This document shows positions 56,841 through 64,000 of a stretch of 64,000 nucleotides of DNA, piece after piece. Below the pieces are notes generated by a model that was not told where the DNA came from, searched no databases, and saw only the letters and a program-made list of their open reading frames with translations. This stretch comes from Sternotherus odoratus (taxonomy: Eukaryota; Chordata; Testudines; Kinosternidae). The stretch covers positions 90,581,890 to 90,645,889 of the forward strand of contig JAVMKO010000003.1 of assembly GCA_032164245.1 (NCBI GenBank). The letters run 5' to 3'. The translations under genes and the position numbers were made by a program. Every line of letters begins with the position of its first letter. The first letter of the stretch is position 1.

Positions 56841-58120
56841 AAATTTAGTGCCAGTCATAGTTGCTGTCTAGTGAACGTAAAGAAATCAAAAACACTAGCC
56901 AAAAGAGAGAGAACCATACACTGAAAAGTAAAATGGATCAGTTATTGTATTAGTGGCCTCAGTTGCTGTGCTTGACTATTATTTTTTGTCTCAGACTGAA
57001 ATAGCATTGTGAAATGAATATAAATAAATGGGAAAGATTTATGTTTGGAGCTAATGATTTTTTGATTTAGTTACTTGAGAAGTCAAGAATATATGAACTA
57101 AAACAGTAAATTCATCTCAATAGTGTTGCTATTTACCTACTTTTATTCTTGATCTAGCTATTTCTTTCATAATGTCTGTGTTGGTGTAAATTATCTCCCC
57201 TCTGGATTCTGTCATCTGGAGGGTATAAATCCTGTCTCAATCAGCCAGCCAGCATTGAGCTACCAGTTAGGCTTGTGAGCATTTACATCCAGAAAAATCC
57301 TTCCGTTTTAGCTGCAGGAGGCACCTGTTTTCTTTTAAAGGGAATATAAACTGCCAGAGGAGAGTGTGTTTGGTAACTCAAGAGGGCAGATGAAAAGTGT
57401 CTTAGCTTGTTTTTATAGTGGACTTTGTTTCAGGAAGCTTGACCTTTTGATTAACAGACACATTCCAATGAAGGTTGTGACTGTGTGCATACTAATGTAT
57501 TTTAAAGTGTGAATTTAAAAGTAGGGAAATCAAAGTTTAAGAAAGGTAAATAAATCTTCAAAATGCTCCCAGTATGTATAGCTTCTTAAATCCACATGTA
57601 AAATGTGCGATTCCCTGTCCTGATAACTATAACTTTGTCCCCGTATCTTATCCAGCCAGAAACTATAGACTAGAGACCCTCTTACAGTTGTTATCCCCTA
57701 TACTTCAAATATAAGACAAACTCTAACTGACCCCTGAACCACATTGTGTTTCACCCATCCTTTCGCTTCTTATTCTCCATTCCAATATGCTCAAGAGACC
57801 ACAGATTAAATTTTGTTATGCATGTATGTTTAAAAATAACCTTTCACTTTGTCCACTGTGAGACAATAAAGTAGATATGTAATAATTATATGTTTTTAGC
57901 ACACAAGCTCTTAGTTTAGAAAGGGTTTAACTTGGGTGACTTAGTCAATGGGTATGAATGAGTTCTCACCACAGGAAGCAGCTTTGGTCACAGACTGTCA
58001 TACTTTAACAAGGCATGACATCCTACCAAATCCATTTTGAGTGTTATATATAACCTAACGCTCTCCCGGCGACAAAATAAAACTTCACCAACAGGAGGGT
58101 GGTTCCCACTGACAAAGCAC
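56841..58120. other. Intron sequence, nothing recognised
   Basis: AT-rich; no exon or repeat recognised before the foldback element. Confidence 0.4.
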
Positions 58121-58223
58121 TGTCCACACCAGCGCTTTTTGTTGTTAAAACTTTTGTCATTTGGGGGGTGTTTTTCATACTCCCGAGCAACAAAAGTTTT
58201 AATGACGAAAGTGCAGTGTAGAC
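58121..58223. mobile_element. Foldback MITE (TTTTGTC family)
   Basis: TGTCCACACCAGCGCTTTTT followed by TAAAACTTTTGTC pairs with CAACAAAAGTTTTAATGACG followed by GTGCAGTGTAGACA. A compact hairpin element related to 22160-22300. Confidence 0.6.
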
Positions 58224-58359
58224 AAAAACCTGTCCTATGAGGAAAAGGTTTAAAAAAACAACAAAAAACCCACCTCAACCAACCTGAGTATAGTTAGTCC
58301 GGGGGGGTGGGGGGGGGAGGAGGCTGGGGGGAGCCTGATAAGTCTTCAAATGTGTTAAG

Positions 58360-58657
58360 GACTGTTCAAAGAGGTGATCAGCTATTCTCCAAGTACAAGA
58401 AGGAATGTTCTTAATCTGCAGCAAGGAAGGTTAGGTTCTAGATTAGGAAAAACTTACTATCTCTTGGGATAGTTAAACTCTGGAATAGTCTTCCAAGGGA
58501 GGTTGTGGAATCACCATCATTGGAGGTTTTTAAAAACAGGCTGAACAAACACTATCAGGAATGTTATAAGTTTACATGGTCTTGCCTCTGTGCAGGGGGT
58601 TGGACTTGATTACTTCTTGAAGTCTCTTCCAGCCCTACATTTCTGTGATTCTGTCAG
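58360..58657 (+). mobile_element. CR1 LINE 3' end
   Basis: Ordered CR1 3' motifs: TGCAGCAAGGAAGGTTAGGT, TTAGGAAAAACTTACTATCT, GGAATAGTCTTCCAAGGGAG, TTGGAGGTTTTTAAAAACAG, GGGGGTTGGACTTGATTACT and CTTCCAGCCCTACATTTCTG, then a GTGATTCTGT end close to the CR1 terminal octamer. 5' truncated. Confidence 0.9.
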
Positions 58658-59985
58658 AGTCCAGAGTTATCCATCAAATAGTCAAAGACTTCCAGAAAAT
58701 AGTACTTACGGTGTTTTTTCTACAAAAAGCACCACATGATGTAATAGTTTAAAGTGTGATGATGATTGCACCTATTTATAGTATTTAGGAACTCAGACCT
58801 TGTTTCTACAAATACTTAAGCACGTGAGTAATGTTGTTGTTGACCTGAGTGGGACTACTCCTATGTTAAAAAGTTATGCATGTCTAAAGTGTTTTCAGGA
58901 TCAGGGGCCTTATTTTGTTGCAAGTTACGTTTACTGGAGTCCTCAATATTGATTATAGCAACTCATTCTAATAATTTCTGTTCTTCTGAAAAGAGTCCAT
59001 TACAGATTTTCTGTGCAGTTTCTTTCATGCACATCTTTTTCACTGGAATAGGATTAACATTGTGACTCTGACCTGGTTCTAGCCTCCTCTCCCTACCCAT
59101 ACATACCTGGGAAACCTAGGAGTTTGAAAATCTTTCCTCCTTTTTTTGCCAGGGACCGTAAAGGTTAACTGGTACTACTTAAAAATTAACTTAAAGTGAA
59201 AATAACAAAAATAATTACATGACTAAACAAGAGTCCCTCTAGGAAAATTTGTCAGAGGATTTTAATTTTTCCTTCTAAAAATTAATAAATAAAAGCTTGT
59301 TTCCTCCAGCTGAGTCCCTACTTGCATTCACTAAGCTACACCCATAAATGGAAGGCAAAAGGGAGCTCTTCCTACAGGGTGTTGGAAGTAGATCTCATAA
59401 TGTTAACAGTCTTCTTATCCTGTGCAATATATATCCATAACTGGTTTGTAGACTAAGGAAATTGGAAGCCATAAACCATGCCATCTAACTGTACCTTCAT
59501 GAGCTGGACAGAATTGCTCAAGCTAGCTGCCTCCATTTGTCCATGTTTTCCTTCAAATTCAACACCCTAACTAGAGCCGAATTATCTGTATTCTTCAATG
59601 GACATATGCCCCACCACAGAACCTGGTACCATATTTACATATGGAAAGGTGGAAGAATTCTATTTCCAACTCTTCCTCAAAGAATACCATTTCAGTCACG
59701 TTCATGGGATCATATGGGTACTGTCTGCAGCTTTTAAGGTAGAAAGAACTCTGTTTTTATCCCTACATAGACAGCTGTTCAATCCCAGAAAGAAAATGGT
59801 TTACCAGCTGTGTCCTAGTGCTGTAAGGTCCTTGAATAAAGTAGACTGACCCTTCTTCCAAAATCTACATGTGTTTTTTGACATCATAACAGAGGAAATT
59901 ATATTTAACTATATAGGTTAGCATTATACAGGATCATTTTATCCATGATAAACAGAAATTTAGTGTTTGTGTTATGGCTCTTAGT
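58658..59985. other. Intron sequence, one faint foldback repeat
   Basis: 58785-58905 has the CTTAAGCACGTGAGTAA and AGTGGGACTACTCCTATG motifs of the palindromic family at 7577-7680. The rest has nothing I can name. Confidence 0.4.
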
Positions 59986-60629
59986 GACAACTCTCAATCT
60001 AGTGCCAGTCTCTCTGACATCTCCTCATGTCTCTTAACCACCAGATTTAAGCTACACATGGCTACAACAGAGCTCTGAGCCCCTCTCCTGCCCAACCATC
60101 CCTGCAGTGCTACCTCTTTCTCAATCACTGTGGCCAGCATTCTCTTGCTTGTCACTAAAGCCTTTTACCTGGGTGTCACCTTGAACTTGGACCTCTCAGT
60201 AGATCCTCACATCCACGGTATGTCTAAATTTAGCAGATTCTTTGTGTAACATCTCTAAGATATGGCATTTCCTATCCATCCGCACTGCTAAAACTCTTGT
60301 CCAGTCTCCATTATTGCAACGTCCTTCTCTCTGGTCTTGGCAAATGCAATCTTGCTCTGTCCTATCCAATCAGACTGTTGCTGCTAAGGTTATTTTCATA
60401 CCCCCTGTTTTGATCATGTCACCCCTCTCTCAGAATCCCGTCATTGATTCCTCCTTCGCTATTGCATCAGACATAAACTGCTAGTCCTCATAATCAATAA
60501 ATACCAAGCCTGCCATCTCTCATTCACTATCGAGCTGTCTGTGCCAGCCTCCAATTGGCCCATGATGCCAGCTTAGCTTCCCCTGCTCATTTGTTAAAGT
60601 TTCAAACAAACACCTTCATGCTTTCTCAC
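59986..60629 (+). pseudogene. L2 LINE, 5' part of a split copy
   Basis: The + strand encodes LGVTLNLDLSVDPHIHG and shows CTCCATTATTGCAACGTCCT, GATCATGTCACCCCTCTCTC and ACATAAACTGCTAGTCCTCA in the order of the L2 reverse-transcriptase C-terminus. Stops break the frame. It breaks at 60629 and resumes at 61484. Confidence 0.75.
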
Positions 60630-61483
60630 TGTCATGGTTCCCTCCCCCACTCTGAACTCTGTGGTACAGATGTGGGGACCTGCATGAAAGACCATGCTTA
60701 TTTCTAGCAGCTTAGATTAAAAACTTTCCCCAGGTGCAAATTCCTTCCCTTGTCCTTGGATGGTATTGCTGCCACTACCAAGTAATTTAGACAAAGATTC
60801 AGGGAAAGGACCACTTGGAGTCCTATTCCTCCTCCCCAAATACCCCCCCAAACCTCTACACTTCCATTCCTGGGAATGCTTGAGAATAATATCCTCACCA
60901 ATTGGTACAGGTGAGCACAGACCAAACCCCTGGGTCTTTAGGACACTGAAAATCAGGTTCTTAAAAGAACAATTTTATTTAAAAAAAAAAAAGAAAGAAA
61001 AGAATCACCCTTGTAAAATTAGGATGAAAGGTAATTTTACAGGGAAATAAAAAGATTTAAAACACAGAAAATTCCCCTCTAGGTTTAACTTAAAAGTTAC
61101 AAAAAACAGAAACACATCTCCTTCTAATATAGGGAAAATTCACAAGCTATAACAAAATAATCAAATGCCTTTCTTTGGTTTACTTACTATTTTTATTATT
61201 CTAGATGTTTATTTCTGATTGTTTGTAAGACGGAAATTTTTCTGCCCTGATCCCTCTCTGGCTCAAGAGAACACAAACAAAGAACACAAACAAAATCTCC
61301 TCTCCCCGAACCCTCCCCCCCATTTGAAAGTATCTTCTTTTCCCATTGGTCCTTCTGGTCAGGTGCCAACTAGGTTATTTGAGCTTCTTAACCCCTTACA
61401 GATAAACCTCTGGCCACTAGGGATTTTATATTAGTACATACATAAAAGTTGTTACCCTTCCATTTATATTTAGGACACTGACA
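60630..61483 (-). mobile_element. LTR-like insertion splitting the L2
   Basis: Ends TGTCA and TGACA, so it has the TG...CA ends of an LTR. AATAAA lies on the minus strand at 60979-60974, which suggests minus orientation. No gag, pol or env frame. I recognise it as a recurrent turtle repeat (CTGCATGAAAGACCATGC, AGGTGCCAACTAGGTTATTT, CTTAACCCCTTACAG). No matching target-site duplication was found, so the class is provisional. Confidence 0.5.
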
Positions 61484-61840
61484 CATTGCCCCACACATTT
61501 GGAAGGAGAACCCCGTAAGCATCTATGAAGCTACCTTATTAATCCACCTTCAGATCCCTTTTCAGAACTCTCCTTTGCAGTATGCCTACAAAAAAGCTTG
61601 ACAGCAATTAAGCTGCTGGTGTGCAGAGACCACTGCCCATCATGTTGACCAATATTATCTCATTGTTTGCTTATACTCCCATGTCTGTCCGCATTCATCT
61701 GCCGTCTCTTGACTTACACTTTGTTTGTGAGCACTTTGGGATGGGACCGTATTTTTATTTTGTGTTTATGCAGGGCCTGGGTCAATGGGTCCTTACAGTA
61801 GCATCTGGGGCCTTAGTTAATACAAACAATAAATAATTAA
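61484..61840 (+). mobile_element. L2 LINE, 3' part of the split copy
   Basis: Continues the L2: CCTTCAGATCCCTTTTCAGA, GCCTACAAAAAAGCTTGACA, GCTGCTGGTGTGCAGAGACC and GTTGACCAATATTATCTC. Then comes the 3' end GTGAGCACTTTGGGATGGGA followed by CAGGGCCTGGGTCAATGGGT and an AATAAATAATTAAA tail. Confidence 0.85.
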
Positions 61841-62886
61841 AAATATATGCATGGAAATGAGTTTTAAATACTGTAGTCCATAACAGATACTGGCAGCTGA
61901 CTTAATCATGCACAAAGCCATCATTACAGAAATGGGTATTTCTCTTAATAAAGCCTTGAGTGGTTATTTGTGGAGTTCTCCGTTGAGATAAAGTATACAT
62001 TAAAAAAATTTGTTTTCAAATACATAATGAATACATTGTTTACCAATTAAAATAATATACGTAGTTTTGGAGGGTGGTGTTTTGTTTTGTTTGTTGTTTT
62101 TTTGCCAGTTAAAAACAATTGTGGTGGAAGTACCTACATTGTTTTGTTTTTACAGCTCTTAAGGTTATGAGGTAATACCATTAAATAATGTATCATGGGA
62201 TGATGAACCTGAGTATCCCAGTGTTTTATTTCCATGTGGTCTTTAATTGCTGGTTACACAGTAGGTATTTATGGATGTTAAAATAGACTTTAAAAATTAC
62301 TATATGAAAAATGGTATTTACTGGCAACTATTATATTTTTGTAAATGAAGAGCATTTAAAAATTTGTAGGAGTGAATTAGGTATTGTCCACAATTAGAAG
62401 GGGGAAAAAAGGCAAATTTAGCACACAGCACCAAATTTTGGAAAGAAGGGATACAGGAAATGGTAGGAGAAAAAAATCCAGGAAGCCTATTTAAATTAGT
62501 TTTTTGAGCTTTGCTATCAGAATTTTAACTTCTTAAAGGATCATGAAGAAGCTGTTAATTGGTGAGCTTTGGTTTTTAGTAACATATTTGCCCTCCTTGT
62601 AGTTCACCATATTTCTGGAGTATTCTCTTCTGACATGAACTGAGAATCTGAAAAAAATGGGGAAACTACAACTGCAATTTTTCTGCTATGTACACCTTGG
62701 GAAATTAAAAAACTTTGTGTGATTGAAGTACTAAGAATGTAGTTCAGCTCTATATAGGAAAGAGTCTATCGGTAGTACTGATTGGATGGGGGAAATCTGT
62801 AGCAATAAAACACTAAGAATCTGTGTTTCCTGATATGGTACGGTTAACTTGGGAGAAGGCATTACTTGAGAGCACATGTGTGATTC
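61841..62886. other. Intron sequence, nothing recognised
   Basis: AT-rich; no exon or repeat recognised. Confidence 0.45.
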
Positions 62887-62888
62887 TA

Positions 62889-63025
62889 CCGTGTTTCCCC
62901 GAAAATAAGACAGTGTCTTATATTAATTTTTGCTCCCAAAATTACATTACATTATATTACAGCGAGAGGCAAAACTGGAAGTACGTCTTATTTTCGGGGG
63001 ATGTCTTACTTTCGGGGAAACAGGG
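62889..63025. mobile_element. Tc1/mariner-type MITE
   Basis: Left end CCGTGTTTCCCCGAAAATAA and right end TTACTTTCGGGGAAACAGGG are inverted repeats. TA flanks at 62887-62888 and 63026-63027. 137 bp, non-coding. A recurrent vertebrate repeat by appearance. Confidence 0.8.
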
Positions 63026-63027
63026 TA

Positions 63028-63589
63028 GTTATTAGTTTGTTTGGTGTTTATCAGTTAGTCATTTATGGTCCAATCCAGCAAAATCCTTATGCACATGTGC
63101 AACTTTAAATATGTGATCAGTCTGACTGCAGTCACTTAGAGGGGGGCCACATACCATAATGTTATGTGTGTCCTTAAGTATTTTGCTGTACCATGACTGT
63201 AGTCCTTCATCTCTAGCAGGTGATTATAGGATTGTCCCATTTGATCAGTGTCAGTCTGAGAACTGAAAAGTGGATGATGAAAATTATTAGCATTATTTAT
63301 AATACTTACTAGTCTAAATATGATCTTGTTCGAGTTAACAGACTCCAATGAGAAACTGAGGAACTGGAATTAATTTTCAAATTGGACACTATGAACCAAG
63401 GGTTAAACAGGAATTGTGGATGGCTCTCTCATTACACTAATTGATTGCATTTCCCTAGTTAATTTCCCTTCAGTAGTTCTTATCTCCTGTCAGATGGAGA
63501 TTCCACTTCAAAAGTGTTTTCTTCTTCTGCCGATAATGGCCCATCCAAATTAAACAGCCTCTTAGAATTGGTATGCTAATGGCAACTTT
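63028..63589. other. Intron sequence, faint foldback repeat
   Basis: 63065-63135 holds ATCCAGCAAAATCCTTATGC, a trace of the palindromic family. Nothing else recognised. Confidence 0.4.
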
Positions 63590-63677
63590 TTTTTGCTTTC
63601 TGTGTATATAAATACATCTTACTTCTGCTCCAGTCTATGCATTCGATGAAGTGGGCTATAGCCCACGAAAGCTACCG
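63590..63677 (-). mobile_element. Third copy of the GTGGGC..GATGCA retroposon, antisense
   Basis: The complement reads AGCTTTCGTGGGCTATAGCC then CACTTCATCGAATGCA and a tail TGTATTTATATACACAG. This matches the 3' part of 39335-39472 and extends it. It breaks off at AAAGCT where the next element begins. Confidence 0.65.
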
Positions 63678-63945
63678 GATCGGCGGGTAGCGATCGATCT
63701 TTTGGCGATCGATTTTCTCGCCTCTTGTGAAGATGCGAGAAATCAATCGCCCACGGCACCCCGGTCGACTCCGGAACTCCAGCTTGCCGGGAGGCACAAG
63801 CTGGAGTCGACGGGGGAGCGCGCCGCCAACTGCCGCCACCATGAGAACGACAGGTAAGTTGACTGCAGATACGCAAACTTCAGGTACGTGTTCACATAGC
63901 TGAAGTTGCGTATCTGCCGTCGATCCCCCCCGATAATGAGCAGCA
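63678..63945 (+). mobile_element. Foldback MITE, second copy
   Basis: Matches the complement of 34760-35079 in order: CGGCGGGTAGCGATCGATC, GAAATCAATCGCCC, GACTCCGGAACTCCAGCTT, CAAGCTGGAGTCGACGG, GACAGGTAAGTTGACTGCAG and GCTGAAGTTGCGTATCTGCC. The terminal AGTGAAGACAAGCCCT seen in the other copy is missing, so it is truncated at least at its left end. It abuts the retroposon tail at 63677. Confidence 0.65.
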
Positions 63946-64000
63946 GCCCTTTGGTGCCACAAATCTTTCACATCTTATTTATTGTTAGAGTTTGAGTCAC

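Larger units (their letters stand above)
24866..64000 (+). other. UST: UST intron 1 (partial, runs past the window end)
   Basis: From the donor to the window end no sequence resembling later UST exons was found, such as the luminal region after YLG or the sulfotransferase core. Long first introns are typical of vertebrate UST. All the elements listed below lie in this intron if the gene continues downstream as expected. Confidence 0.75.

Noticed and set aside
24866..64000. UST exon 2 or later exons
   Set aside because: No open frame resembles the UST luminal or sulfotransferase region on the + strand; intron 1 is assumed to run beyond the window.

Overview
The window is vertebrate nuclear DNA, most likely from a turtle. 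It carries a CpG-island promoter, a spliced first exon and long non-coding flanks packed with relics of CR1, L2 and MIR retroposons, hAT and Tc1/mariner-type DNA elements, Helitrons, and a tRNA-derived SINE resembling the one known from cryptodiran turtles. The turtle assignment rests on recognising these repeat families, not on a database search.

The only gene supported is the first coding exon of UST (uronyl 2-sulfotransferase) on the + strand at 24616-24865. It encodes the cytosolic tail, the single Golgi signal-anchor and the start of the stem region. It ends in a GTAAGG splice donor, and everything to the window's end (24866-64000) appears to be intron 1. No catalytic exon was found. The exon lies in a TATA-less CpG island (about 24.06-25.25 kb). 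Three short upstream ORFs precede the start codon, and the last one stops at a TGA that overlaps the UST ATG.

Region by region: 1-24 kb is intergenic or upstream sequence with MITEs, an LTR-like block (7.8-8.7 kb), L2 and MIR pieces, and several GC-rich DNA elements. One hAT-like copy ends only about 100 bp before the CpG-rich zone. 24-25.3 kb is the UST promoter and exon 1. 25-34 kb is intron with two hAT-like elements that have perfect 8-bp target-site duplications; one contains a 47-bp minisatellite. 34.7-36.8 kb holds a MITE, a rearranged Helitron with an inverted minisatellite, and the turtle SINE. 46.4-49.8 kb is a nested stack: an old CR1 interrupted by a hAT-like element, a Helitron with both termini, and an antisense CR1 3' end. 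51.8-53.3 kb is an antisense non-LTR reverse-transcriptase relic split by a pogo/Tigger-like MITE. 55.2-55.5 kb holds a retroposon with a 5S rRNA head and a 17-bp target-site duplication. 60-61.8 kb is an L2 copy split by an LTR-like insertion.

There is no operon, CRISPR array or multi-gene system here. The most distinctive items are the 5S-headed retroposon, the nested CR1 stack, the two Helitrons (one with a strand-switched minisatellite), the 47-bp minisatellite inside a hAT-like element, and the uORF arrangement at UST.
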